Origin: Paralimibaculum aggregatum
GTDB taxonomy: Bacteria; Pseudomonadota; Alphaproteobacteria; Rhodobacterales; Rhodobacteraceae
Direction of reading: 5' to 3'
Assembly: GCF_030270585.1 (NCBI RefSeq)
Contig: NZ_BSYI01000027.1
Span: 1-64,000 of the forward strand
Length of the DNA stretch: 64,000 nt
Below the pieces are notes generated by a model, which searched no databases, was not told where the DNA came from, and saw only the letters and a list, made by a program, of their open reading frames with translations. The position numbers were made by a program, and so were the translations under genes. Shown here piece after piece: positions 9,521 to 18,456 of the stretch (the stretch's first letter is position 1; the number at the start of each line of letters is the position of its first letter).

Positions 9521-10069
9521 GCACGAGCGGACATCCGCAATCATCGCCCCCGTTCCGCCAACGATGCATGCTTGCCGTGAAGCGCGATGAGATCGCCATT
9601 TTCCTGCCGATCGGAACGGTCGCCGCCGATCCATCGACGCCAGCCGGCGCACGGCCCACCCGGAGGCAAGCCTCCCCAGCACCGGCCGGTCCAGGCCGGG
9701 CTCCACCCGGCCGGGGCGACCCAACTTCCCGCACCCGCCGATCCGGCCAATGGCGGCGCGATCGGCGCCGCCGGCGGGCTGGTGGCGCTCGGACACGAGG
9801 GGCATCGGCAATCATCGCCCTATTCGGCCAACGATGCGTGCTTGCAGTGGAGTACAATGAGATCGGCGTCTCCCTGCCGATACCTGCCCATCGGAACGGC
9901 CGTTGGCGATCCATCAACGCCAGCCGGCAGACGGCCCGCCTGGCGGCACGGATCCCGAGCACCGGCCGGTCCAGGCCGGGCTCCACCCGGTCGATGTAGC
10001 CCAACTTCCCGCACCCGCCGAACCGGCCAATGGCGGCGCGATCGGCGCCGCCGGCGGGCTGGTGGCGCC
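9521..10069. repeat. Two-copy degenerate direct repeat of about 270 bp
   Basis: Copy A is about 9521-9789 and copy B about 9791-10069, head to tail. Both contain an identical 30-nt block (9681-9710 and 9961-9990) and a nearly identical ~60-nt block (from 9721 and from 10001), with more diverged, slightly indel-bearing sequence between. Neither copy encodes a recognisable protein. Confidence 0.75.
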
Positions 10070-10699
10070 GGCGGCCCGCCGCGGTGCCTCGTTCCGCCAA
10101 TCGGAGGATGGGGCCGGAGCTTTGTCCCGCACGGAAATCCCGCGCCTTGCCGCCCAAACATCCGGCCCCGCACGGCCAATGCGCGGGCGATCGGCATCCG
10201 CGACAAGCCGATCCCGCCCGCTGCCGCCCTGGCCGGCTCCGGCTCACCGTCTCGATACCGGTGTCCGAGCCGCAGGACCGGGGCTGCATCCGCCATCCCG
10301 CCGCGCGCCTTTAGGTCAACGCCGCGGCGATCTCCGGCCAGCCGGCGCCAGAGCCCGACCGGATCGGGTTCTTCGCGGCCAATCGCTGCATACCGCTGCG
10401 CCCCGGAGCGCCGCTGCACGAAGCCGGAAGTGCGGCGGGATGGCGGGCCGCTGCGCTCGTTCGCACCCCTCCAGTTCGGCCGCTCCGGCGGGGCATCAGC
10501 CCCGCCGGAGCCACAGGACCGGGCGAGACATCCCGGCAGAATCGGCGCGAACGGTCCCGCCGGAGGCAGCGGCTTCGGTCGTCCCGATGCGCCTCCCCCA
10601 GCGCCGGCGATCTGCCCGCCCCGCCTGGCATCACCGTTCGAGCAGTCGAGCACGGCCGGCCCGGCGGAAAGATCGCCGGCGGTGGCGCGGCGCCGGAGC

Positions 10700-10815
10700 G
10701 TTTCGCAGGATCGATCCTCTCCCAAGGGGAGCGGTGTCGACGCGGAAACAGATCGCGCCTCCGCCCACCGCCAAGGCGCGGATCTTGTCGGCGTCGTTGG
10801 CCATGGTGGCACTGC
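10700..10815 (-). pseudogene. Possible scrap of an IS5-type transposase
   Basis: One frame on the minus strand reads DADKIRALAVGGGAICF followed by a Pro-containing stretch. This resembles the YDADxIRxxxxxxGAxxxIPP segment before the last catalytic region of IS5-family DDE transposases. Only this short patch matches; the following Arg-rich and catalytic Glu region is not seen. It is a weak call based on resemblance alone. Confidence 0.2.
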
Positions 10816-11210
10816 ACCACAGAGGTGGGGCGGAGGCAGAAGGGGCCGGAATTCCCGATGCGTACGGCGCCGACGCCTGACTTGTCCTCTCGCTCGCGGC
10901 CGGGCGGTGCCTGTCTTGCGCTGTCGGGTGCAGTCCGGGTGATCCGTGGCTGGGTCCGCCCCCAGCACTGACTGGCCGGGATGCGTCAGGGCCGGTGCCG
11001 CAGGGCACGTGACGTCTACCCTAAGGTGCTGCGGTTCCCGAGATGCCCCCGGCGTCCGGGAGCCGGGGGCGGGAGCGGCGCGGAATGGGCTGCCGTTTCG
11101 GAGAGGGCGGGGGGCCGGCCGGCCATGCGGGAACACGGGCCATCCGTCACTTCGTGCCCGCTGGCCAAGGGACAGGCTTCAGCGGCGAGCCTTGTGCTGG
11201 CCCGCGCGGC

Positions 11211-12185
11211 CTAGCATCGGTCTGGATCGCCGCCGCTTGCGCCGACGTGGCCTCGGCATAGGGCCTGGGTGAAGATGCCGGCGGTCCGGCCGATCGCGGA
11301 GCACAGGGCGCCGATGCCGCGTTCGGCCACCCTTTGGAGCAGGGCCTTCGGTTTCGGGAAGGCAGTCTCGGCGGGATTGGACTCCGGGCTGCGGGGCGGA
11401 AGGACCGGGAGCCACGCGCCGGCGGCCTGGATCAGCAGCCTCGTCCGCAATCCCCGTGGCTGGGGAGATCGCGCGAGACACCGTCGCGCGGGCGGCGTTC
11501 GGGAACGAGCGCGCTCCATGTCGGCCTCGAAGCTGGCGCGGTGACCGGCTGGCGCGGCACGAAGGGGGCCTCCATGTTGCGGGTGGTCGTCCCGGCGGAC
11601 CTTGCATGGCGCCGGGCGCGCAGCGTCCATGGGGCTTCCAGCGGCCGTCCGGTGTCCCCATCCGGAGGCGTTCACCTCTGCGGCATCGCCCCCGGGTCCG
11701 CGCCGGGCCGGTCTTCGCCCGGGTCCCGGCGATGACGTCGCGAATTGGCGGGAGCGAAGCGTGGAGCCGGGCCGGATCGAGGGCGGGCGGGCCTCGAAGC
11801 GGTCCCACCACTTCCTCGGGATGCCCGGGCGACCCTGTTCTCCGGCATCTGCGGTCCTCCCTGCCGATTGCCCCGTGGCGGTGGGAGGCGCGCTGTAGCG
11901 TGCCTCAACCTGATGCTTGGGCGCGGTGGCGATCGCCACGCTTGGCGCTCGGGCGGTGAGGTCGGGGGTCTCTTCGGGGCGTGTGCGGGTGAGGGCGCCC
12001 GGCGGCATGATGCGGCCGGAGCGGCGGTCGCCGGCGAGAGGACCCGGGCGGGGCCTTCCCGTCTCGCAAGCGAGCGGGTGCGAAGGGTTGATGCGGGCGC
12101 CACCGGCACGCCCACGCGGGTGTTCGGTGGCAGCGCGGGCGCCAAGGGCTGACACTGGCGGCACCGGCGCAGACCGTGCCGCCAC
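11211..12185 (-). pseudogene. Degenerate IS630-family transposase
   Basis: Pieces of an IS630/Tc1-type DDE transposase appear in the right order but in different frames. The N-terminal part has GDRRSGRI and EETPDLT, then EQGRPGIPRKWWDRFEARPP. After a frame change near 11.8 kb come ALDPARL, AKTGPARTRGRCRRGERLRM and GTPDGRWKPH. Back in the first frame come FEADMERA and AGAWLPVLPPRSPESNPAE, then KPKALLQRVAERGIGALCSAIGR. The Tyr of the usual LPPYSP is Arg. The first and second catalytic Asp regions are lost, while the Glu in NPAE remains. It is certainly inactive. No clear terminal repeats or TA target duplications were found by eye. Confidence 0.8.
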
Positions 12186-12492
12186 TTGGAGATGTCAGGT
12201 GCCGCCCTCCTCGGCAGCTAGGAACCGGATGCGAGGATCGACCGGCAGGGTTTTCGACATGCCTGCCGCCCGCCGCCTCCGGAAGACCGGGCGAACCGGA
12301 ACCGGGCCCGCGGGTGGACTTCCGTTCGATTCAATCGGATCGGCTCGGGCTCCGGCGCCAGCGGTGCGCCGGAGGGGGCATCGCCGCCCTCCCGGCGCGG
12401 TGGTCGCCGCGCCGGAGGGTGCCGGATCGACCGGGGGGCCCTGCCCTCGCCGCCGCTCCCGGGCGGCGCGGAGCGCGGGGCGGCGGCGCGGG
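12186..12492. other. Non-coding gap upstream of the transposase remnant
   Basis: 307 bp between the transposase remnant and the stop of the LivF-type gene. Nothing recognisable is seen in it. Confidence 0.4.
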
Positions 12493-13206
12493 TCAGGCGG
12501 CGGGCTGCCCTTCGCGGCCATCCATGCCGGTTACCACGGCGCCCCGCTCGATCGTCATCCAGCGCGAATAGAGGCTGCGCTCGCGGTCGAGGCTGCTGTC
12601 GCAGATCAGCACCGTCCGCGCCTCGCTGCGCAGGCCGGCGACGATCTCCTGGAAGCGCTCGACCAGCGCCGGGGCGACCCCCTCGAAGGGCTCGTCCAGC
12701 AGCAGGAGGCGATCGCCGATCATCAGCGCGCGGGCCAGCGCCACCAGCTTCTGCTGCCCGCCGCTGAGCGAGAGCGCCGGCCGCGACGCCACCTTCGCGA
12801 TCTCCGGGATCATCGCGTAGATGCCCTCGAGCCGCTCCGCCGCATCGGCGATGCCGGTGGTCCAGCCCGGCAGCAGGATGTTCTCCGCCACGCTCAGCGT
12901 CGGGATCAGCCGGCGGTCTTCCGGCATGTAGCCGATGCGCAGCGCCGCGCGGCGGTGCAGCGGCTGGTCGGAGATCCGCGCGCCGGCGAAGTCGATCCGC
13001 CCCGCCGCGAGCGGCTGGATGCCCATCAGCGCGCGCAGGAAGGTGGTCTTTCCCGCGCCGTTGTGGCCGATCAGCGCGACCATCTCGCCGGCCTCGATGC
13101 TCAGGCTGATCCCGTGCAGGATCGTCACCTTCTGGATCGCGACCGTCAGCCCTTCGACCGCGAGGACCGGTGCGCCGGCCGGTGGCGCGGGCATCGCCGC
13201 GCTCAT
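12493..13206 (-). CDS. LivF-type branched-chain amino acid/HAAT ABC transporter ATPase
   Basis: Cytoplasmic ATPase subunit (237 residues) of a hydrophobic amino acid-type ABC importer, last gene of the dioxygenase-Liv operon. It shows Walker A GHNGAGKTT (about residues 47-55), the signature LSGGQQ, Walker B LLLLDEP and the LivF-typical IGYMPEDRRLIPTLSVAENI segment. The start ATG overlaps the LivG stop in ATGA. One deviation is ICDSSLDRERSLYSRWMTIE, where most LivF proteins have the VEQN H-loop region, so the switch histidine is not obvious. The substrate is unknown. Confidence 0.93.
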   Translation of the reverse strand: MSAAMPAPPAGAPVLAVEGLTVAIQKVTILHGISLSIEAGEMVALIGHNGAGKTTFLRALMGIQPLAAGRIDFAGARISDQPLHRRAALRIGYMPEDRRLIPTLSVAENILLPGWTTGIADAAERLEGIYAMIPEIAKVASRPALSLSGGQQKLVALARALMIGDRLLLLDEPFEGVAPALVERFQEIVAGLRSEARTVLICDSSLDRERSLYSRWMTIERGAVVTGMDGREGQPAA

Positions 13207-13961
13207 GCCTTCGCCCCGGTCACGAAGCGCCGCACATCGGCATCGGCGAGCACGTGCTCGGGCGTGTCGTCGAGCAGCACCCGGCCCTCGTGGAACACGA
13301 TCAGCCGGTCCGCATAGCGGCGCACGATCTCCATGTCGTGCTCGACGAAGAGGACCGCGGCGCGCTCCTCCGACAGGGCATCCATCACCAGGTCCATGAA
13401 GCCGAACTTCTCCTTTGCCGCGACGCCGCTGGTCGGCTCGTCGAGCAGCAGCACCTGCGGATGGTCGACGGTCGCCATCGCGACGTCGAGCAGCTTGCGG
13501 ATGCCGCCGGGCACCTCCCCGACCGGCTGCGCGCGGTAGGGCTCGAGCCGGAAGCGCCCGATCATCCGATCCACCTCTGCCTGCGCCCGGGCGTCGTTGG
13601 CCGGGCGCAGCGGGTGCAGGAAGCCGCCGCGGTTGGTCCCGGCGACCCGGACCGCCAGCAGCAGGTTCTCGAACACCGTCAGCTCGAGGAAGAGCTGCGG
13701 GATCTGGAACGAGCGCGACACGCCGAGCCGGCGGATCCGGCGCGGCCCGAGGCCGGTGATGTCGCGCGTGCCGCAGGTGACGGTGCCGCTGTCCGGGCGC
13801 AGATACCCGGTCACGATGTTGACGAAGGTGGTCTTGCCGGCGCCGTTGGCCCCGATCAGGCCGACCACGCCGCCGGCCGGGATCGAGAGGCTGACATCGT
13901 CGACGGCACGGATGCCGCTGAACGACCGCGTGAGCCCGGTTGCCTCGAGAGCGGTTTCCAT
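13203..13961 (-). CDS. LivG-type HAAT ABC transporter ATPase
   Basis: Second ATPase subunit (252 residues) of the same importer. Walker A GANGAGKTT lies at about residues 37-45. The family Q-loop region reads RSFQIPQLFLELTVFENLL, and the long insert GGFLHPLRPANDARAQAEV is typical of LivG. The ABC signature is weak: where LSxGQ is expected the chain reads VPGGIRKLLDVA, so the canonical serine is absent. Walker B VLLLDEP and the H-loop LFVEHDMEIV are intact. It lies 3 bp after the LivM stop and overlaps LivF by four bases. Confidence 0.92.
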   Translation of the reverse strand: METALEATGLTRSFSGIRAVDDVSLSIPAGGVVGLIGANGAGKTTFVNIVTGYLRPDSGTVTCGTRDITGLGPRRIRRLGVSRSFQIPQLFLELTVFENLLLAVRVAGTNRGGFLHPLRPANDARAQAEVDRMIGRFRLEPYRAQPVGEVPGGIRKLLDVAMATVDHPQVLLLDEPTSGVAAKEKFGFMDLVMDALSEERAAVLFVEHDMEIVRRYADRLIVFHEGRVLLDDTPEHVLADADVRRFVTGAKA

Positions 13962-13964
13962 GCC

Positions 13965-14978
13965 TCAGCCCTCCCCCTGCACGCGGCCCGCCGGCGGCGC
14001 CGAAGCGTCTGCCGTGCCCGTCCGCCTGCGCGCGAGCGAGCTGATCCCGTCCGGCAGGAACAGGATGACGAGGAGCAGGAAGCCGCCGAGCAGCAGCTGC
14101 CAGGCATTCGGCAGGTATTGCCCGGTCGCCAGCCGCACCGCCTCGAAGACGCCGGCGCCGGCGAAGGCGCCGCTGATGCTGCCGGGGCCGCTCAGCACGG
14201 TGATGAAGACGAACTCGCCGGAGGTCGTCCAGTACGCCATCTCGGGGATCACGTGCCCGGAGACGATGGCCACGAGGCTGCCGCCCATTCCCGCCAGCGC
14301 GGCGGAGAGCACATAGGCCACCAGGATCAGCCGCCGCGCGCTGATGCCGAGATAGTCGAGCCTGATCTCGTTGCCCTTGACCCCGAGCAGGACCAGGCCG
14401 AGCTGCGAGCGCGAGACCAGCCAGAGCAGGAAGCCGGCGGCGCAGGCGATCGTGGCGACGAAACCATAGGCCGCGAGCGAGCGCATCCCGTCCGGCGGCA
14501 CCAGGCCGAAATAGCTCGGCGCCGGCACGCTGACCCCGTCCGACCCGCCGAGCGAGACCGATTTCAGCAGCGCACCGTAGAGGATCATCGAGAGCGCGAG
14601 ATTGAACATGGCGAAGAAGACCCCGCGATAGCCCGCCAGCAGCAGCCCGAGCAGGAGGCCCAGCGCCGCCGTCCCCAGCGTCGCCGCCAGCGTCAGCGCG
14701 AGCGCGTCGGTCAGCCCCGCCCCGCTGGCCAGCAGCCCGCTGACATAGGCGCCGAAGCAGTAGAACATGCCGTGGCCGAAGGAGATCAGCCCCATGCGCA
14801 GCAGCATCACGAGGCCGAGCACCACGAGCCCCTTGGCCAGCGCGATGGTCGCGGTGTAGATCGCCCAGGAGGGCGCCGCCCAGCCGGCCAGCAGCAGCAG
14901 CGCGAGGATCGCCGAGGCGACGGCCGCGGCCAGGCCAAGCGCTCGGCCGGCGGGGGCGGGAGATGGGCGCAAGGTCAT
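13965..14978 (-). CDS. LivM-type HAAT ABC transporter permease
   Basis: Inner-membrane permease of 337 residues with about nine hydrophobic segments. The ATG at 14978 overlaps the LivH stop (ATGA) and follows GAGGGGAG; the frame stays open upstream but only as sequence antiparallel to LivH. LivM hallmarks include LLRMGLISFGHGMFYCFGAY near the N-terminus and GSLVAIVSGHVIPEMAYWTTSGEFVFITVLSGPGS toward the C-terminus, the latter being the family's conserved cytoplasmic loop (cited here only by its ends). A basic tail ends in GRVQGEG. It forms the channel with LivH. Confidence 0.92.
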   Translation of the reverse strand: MTLRPSPAPAGRALGLAAAVASAILALLLLAGWAAPSWAIYTATIALAKGLVVLGLVMLLRMGLISFGHGMFYCFGAYVSGLLASGAGLTDALALTLAATLGTAALGLLLGLLLAGYRGVFFAMFNLALSMILYGALLKSVSLGGSDGVSVPAPSYFGLVPPDGMRSLAAYGFVATIACAAGFLLWLVSRSQLGLVLLGVKGNEIRLDYLGISARRLILVAYVLSAALAGMGGSLVAIVSGHVIPEMAYWTTSGEFVFITVLSGPGSISGAFAGAGVFEAVRLATGQYLPNAWQLLLGGFLLLVILFLPDGISSLARRRTGTADASAPPAGRVQGEG

Positions 14979-15871
14979 ATCTTTCTCCCCTCGGGCATGC
15001 CGAACAGCCCCCGCGGCCGCACCGCGAGCACCGCCGCCATGACGGCGTAGACGATGAAGAGCTCGCCCTCGGGCCAGAGATGCACCGTCGCCGCCCGCGT
15101 GCAGCCGACGATCAGCGCACCGAGCGCCGCGCCCTCGACCGAGCCGAGGCCGCCGATCACCACGACCGCGAAGCTCAGGATGATCGCGTTGACCCCCATG
15201 GTCGGCGTCACCGCGAGCGTCGGCGCGATGAGGGCACCGGCCAGCGCCGCGAGGAACACGCCCACCGTGAAGGTCCAGAGATAGGCGCGCGAGACGTTCA
15301 CGCCCATCGCCCGGCAGATCTCGGAATCGTGGATCATCGCCACCACGATCTTGCCCTGCCGGGTCAGCCGCAGGAAGGCGGAGGCGCCGAGCCCCACCAG
15401 CGCCGCCACCACGATCAGGAACGCGTCGTATCCGACATAGAAGAGCGGCCCCGCCTCGATCACGCCGAAAAGCGCGTAGGGCTCGGAGACATAGTAGGAA
15501 TAGACCCCCCAGACCTGCTTGATCAGATCCTCGATGATCAGCGAGAGCGCGAAGGTGGCGAGCAGGATCACGACCTCGTCGCGGCCGTAGAAGAGCCGCA
15601 GCAGCACCCCCTCGAGCAGCGGGCCGAGCAGCAGCGCCACGCCGAGCGCGGCGACGATCAGCAGCGGCAGCTGCAGCGCGGCCGGCGGCGTGGCGAAGAG
15701 ATAGCCGCCGACGAGGCTCGCGCCCGCATAGGCACCGACGGCATAGAGCGCGCCATGCGCGACGTTGAGGATCTTCATGATGCCGAAGACCAGGGTGAGG
15801 CCGATGGCGACGAGGAACAGCCAGGCGCCGTAGATCAGCCCGTCGACGAGGATTGTCAGCGCGATGTCCAT
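14975..15871 (-). CDS. LivH-type HAAT ABC transporter permease
   Basis: Inner-membrane permease of 298 residues. It carries the LivH signature GLTLVFGIMKILNVAHGALY near the N-terminus, a central VAMIHDSEICRAMGVNV loop (the EAA-like region) and the late VVVIGGLGSVEGAALGALI segment. It partners with LivM, which overlaps it by four bases. The gap to the binding-protein gene is 82 bp and contains a small inverted repeat (GGCCGG-A-CCGGCC, 15913-15925). Confidence 0.93.
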   Translation of the reverse strand: MDIALTILVDGLIYGAWLFLVAIGLTLVFGIMKILNVAHGALYAVGAYAGASLVGGYLFATPPAALQLPLLIVAALGVALLLGPLLEGVLLRLFYGRDEVVILLATFALSLIIEDLIKQVWGVYSYYVSEPYALFGVIEAGPLFYVGYDAFLIVVAALVGLGASAFLRLTRQGKIVVAMIHDSEICRAMGVNVSRAYLWTFTVGVFLAALAGALIAPTLAVTPTMGVNAIILSFAVVVIGGLGSVEGAALGALIVGCTRAATVHLWPEGELFIVYAVMAAVLAVRPRGLFGMPEGRKI

Positions 15872-15953
15872 GGGGTCCCCCGGCTGGGCCGTGGCCGTCG
15901 GGTGGTCTGCGGGGCCGGACCGGCCGCCCCCGCATCGGTCCGCATGGCGCGGC

Positions 15954-17258
15954 TCATTCGCATTCCGCCCCGACCATGCCGCCCTCGATCCATTCCAGCG
16001 AGGTGACGCCGGCCGGCGGGTTCACGCAGCGCGCCGCGAAATGCTCGACCTCGGTCAGCTCGAGCCGGCCGAGCTCGTCGTTCCAGGCGGCGATGCCGAT
16101 CGCCGCGCCCTGGATCGCCTGATGGCCGTCCGCGAGCGCCATCTCGACGGTGCCGGAGGGCGTCTCGAAGACCAGGCCGGCCAGCGCCGCGGCGATCTCC
16201 TCGTCGGTCGGCTTGGTGCCGCCGTTCTCCGCCATCGCGATCTCCGCCGCGGTCTTCAGCGCCAGGATCGTCTGCACGAAGCGGAACGGCCCCTGCACGG
16301 CCGGGATGCCATAGGCCTCCGCGTAGGCCTCGTAGAACCAGTCCGCGAGCTCGGTGCGCGGGCGCAGCTCGCCGACCGCGCCGCGCCCGCCGGTGATCAG
16401 CCCGACCGGCGCCTTCTCGCCCATCCGGGGCAGCACGTGCTCGGCCATGTTGAAGACCACGTGGGAGCGGGCAAACAGCTGCCGCGGCCCGGCCTGCAGC
16501 AGGAAGGCCTCGAGATCGCCGCCCCAGAGGCTGGAATGCACCACGTCCGGCTTGGCCCGCATCAGCACGCTGATCTGCGAGCCGTACTGGCCGGCCCCGG
16601 GCTCCGGGAACAGCTCCGGCCCGATCTCCACCTCGGGCATCAGCAGCGTGAGCGCGGCGGTGAAGTCGCGCCAGCTGTCCTGACCCCAGGAATAGTTCTG
16701 GTTGAGGCCGGCAACGGTCTTGGTCTCCGGCATCGTGCGCTTGATGTAGTGGGCCAGCGCCACGTTATCCATCGTGGTGTGCGCGCCGGCGCGGAAGACA
16801 TAGTCGTAGGACGCCTCCTCGAAGAGCCGGGTGGTGCCGCAGCCGGAAAAGATCGTGACGGTCTGCAGCTCGTCCGCCACCGGCGCGATCGCCAGGCAGT
16901 CGCCAGAGCCGTCATAGCCGAGCACGGCATCCACCTCCTCGCGCTCGACGAGATCGCGGTAGCGCTGGATCTGGACCTGCGCGCCGCCGCTCTCGTCGAT
17001 CTGGACGAACTCGATGGGCAGGCCGCCGATGCCGGTCTGCCCGTCATAGGGCGCCGGCACCTGCCCGGCATTCAGCGCCTCGACCATCAGCACCCCGCCG
17101 TTCATCGACGGCACGCCGAAGGCGTCGGCCGCCGGGCCGGAGAGGAAATTCACGAGGCCGATCTTGAAGGTCTCCTGCGCATGGCCCGCAACGGGCGCGA
17201 GGCTCAGCGAAGCCGCAATCGCTGCGGCCAGCGATAGGGATAGGCGTTGGTCGGTCAT
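15954..17258 (-). CDS. Periplasmic substrate-binding protein of LIV-type ABC importer
   Basis: Exported protein of 434 residues (Peripla_BP_6/LivJ-like fold). A Sec signal peptide with hydrophobic core LAAAIAASLSLAPVAG is followed by cleavage near HAQ-ETFKIG. The mature chain starts in the family's typical way (KIGLVNFLSGPAADAFGVPS) and has the SGCGTTRLFEEASYDYVFR segment lining the hinge. It delivers ligand to the LivHM channel encoded downstream. The preceding dioxygenase gene suggests an oxidisable small molecule rather than a free amino acid, but this is inference. Confidence 0.92.
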   Translation of the reverse strand: MTDQRLSLSLAAAIAASLSLAPVAGHAQETFKIGLVNFLSGPAADAFGVPSMNGGVLMVEALNAGQVPAPYDGQTGIGGLPIEFVQIDESGGAQVQIQRYRDLVEREEVDAVLGYDGSGDCLAIAPVADELQTVTIFSGCGTTRLFEEASYDYVFRAGAHTTMDNVALAHYIKRTMPETKTVAGLNQNYSWGQDSWRDFTAALTLLMPEVEIGPELFPEPGAGQYGSQISVLMRAKPDVVHSSLWGGDLEAFLLQAGPRQLFARSHVVFNMAEHVLPRMGEKAPVGLITGGRGAVGELRPRTELADWFYEAYAEAYGIPAVQGPFRFVQTILALKTAAEIAMAENGGTKPTDEEIAAALAGLVFETPSGTVEMALADGHQAIQGAAIGIAAWNDELGRLELTEVEHFAARCVNPPAGVTSLEWIEGGMVGAECE

Positions 17259-17299
17259 GTCACGTCCCTCTCTGCTCCGGTTTGTCGTCGTCGCCGTCC

Positions 17300-18127
17300 T
17301 CAGGCGGTCTCGTTCTCACGCGCACGCCAGATGACGGGCCAGAGATCGCTGTCAAGCGGTCCGCCGGCCTCGATGTCCGGATCCCACATCATCTTCTGGA
17401 TGTTGGGATGCGGCTGATAGGTGGCATCGTCGCCCGCCCAGCGCGTGAGATAGGCACGCCGGCGGCGGTCGCTGCGCGAGTTTCCGGGCGCGCCGTGCAC
17501 CAGCAGCCCGTGATGGATCGTGCAGTCGCCCGGCTCGAGCTCGAAGCTGACAAGGTCGAGCTCGTCGCGCATCGCATCGATATCCGGCACCTTGGGCAGG
17601 TCGATCTTGTACTTGTCGTCGCCGGCGAAGGCGGGCGGCTTGAACCACTGGCCCCATTTCTGCGAGCCCTTGACGTATTCCACGGCGCCGCTGTCGGCCG
17701 AAACCTCGTCGAGCGCCAGCCAGAGCGTGCAGATCTGGTTGCCCCGCACCGGCCAGAACGGCACGTCGTTGTGCCAGGGCGTCGCCTCGGAGGTGCCCGG
17801 CTCCTTGATCAGGAACTGGTCGAAGAAGATGTTGACCTTCTTCGATTCCATGACCGTGCCGGCCATCTCGGCGGTGGGCAGGTCGTGCAGCGCCGCCTTG
17901 GCCTTCTCGTTGAAGGTCCAGAGGAAGGTATCGAAGAAGAAGCGGCCGGTGCCGCCGGGCTTGGTCAGCTCCTGGTGCAGCGGGCCGGGCTTCGCCATGT
18001 CCTCCTCGGCGAGCTCGCGCAGCATCTCCACGGCATCGCTGTTGAAGAAGCCGCGCAGCACGACAATGCCGTCCTCGCGATAGGTCCTGATCTCGTCCTT
18101 GGTGATCTCTCGATGCAGCTGCGCCAT
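17300..18127 (-). CDS. Phytanoyl-CoA dioxygenase (PhyH) family Fe(II)/2-oxoglutarate oxygenase
   Basis: Cytosolic non-haem iron oxygenase of 275 residues. The ATG at 18127 sits eight bases after a perfect AAGGAGG, which overrides longer in-frame starts. Metal ligands fit the HxD...H triad: WHNDVPFW (His and Asp at about residues 118-120) and IHHGLLVHGAPGNSRSDRRR (distal His near 205-210, followed by the 2-oxoglutarate-binding Arg cluster). It is the first gene of an operon with a LIV-type importer and divergent from a LysR regulator, so it probably hydroxylates the imported compound or a derivative. PhyH-family enzymes act on many small molecules besides phytanoyl-CoA. Confidence 0.9.
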   Translation of the reverse strand: MAQLHREITKDEIRTYREDGIVVLRGFFNSDAVEMLRELAEEDMAKPGPLHQELTKPGGTGRFFFDTFLWTFNEKAKAALHDLPTAEMAGTVMESKKVNIFFDQFLIKEPGTSEATPWHNDVPFWPVRGNQICTLWLALDEVSADSGAVEYVKGSQKWGQWFKPPAFAGDDKYKIDLPKVPDIDAMRDELDLVSFELEPGDCTIHHGLLVHGAPGNSRSDRRRRAYLTRWAGDDATYQPHPNIQKMMWDPDIEAGGPLDSDLWPVIWRARENETA

Positions 18128-18456
18128 TTCCCGCGCCTCCTTTCCGTGCTTTCCGGTCCCGCCCGCCGGGCCCGTGCCGGCCGGGTCCATGCCGGACTTC
18201 CTGACGAAACCGTAGCCACGGCCAAAAATCTAATCCAATGATTTGATCATATATGTTCGATCTGTATTTCCGATTTTAAGGCTTGCATGAAGCTGTGCCA
18301 TTCCGGCGGTCACAGGCACAGGGTTCGGAGCTTCTCCCGCAAACCTTTGGCGATTTCCGGTTTCACCGGCCTGTTCCCGCTCCCGGCCGGAAACGCTGGA
18401 CAGATGGCAGGATCGAATCCATTGATCTAGGCAGAAGCATGGAATGAGGCTGTCCG
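18128..18456. promoter_or_regulatory. Divergent control region of the PhyH-Liv operon and lysR
   Basis: This 329-bp gap has an AT-rich core at about 18220-18285, unlike its surroundings. It contains AAATC-N9-GATTT (18226-18244, overlapping the tighter AATC-CAAT-GATT) and paired GATC boxes (18245-18248 and 18259-18262). The inverted AAATC-N9-GATTT element resembles a LysR T-N11-A site. Assignment to the adjacent LysR protein is inference. Confidence 0.5.

Larger units (their letters stand above)
9276..11178. other. Gene-poor GC-rich stretch with degenerate repeats
   Basis: About 1.9 kb in which every long open frame encodes Arg/Pro/Ala-rich low-complexity sequence without domain, signal or credible start, on both strands. 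It carries the direct repeat at 9521-10069 and shorter diverged echoes of it near 10180 and 10270-10530. Together with the broken transposase at 11211-12185 it looks like a graveyard of old mobile DNA. Confidence 0.6.

Noticed and set aside
9820-11136. Minus-strand frame of 438 codons in the gene-poor region
   Set aside because: Arg/Pro/Gly-rich with no domain, no credible start and partly built from the degenerate direct repeat.
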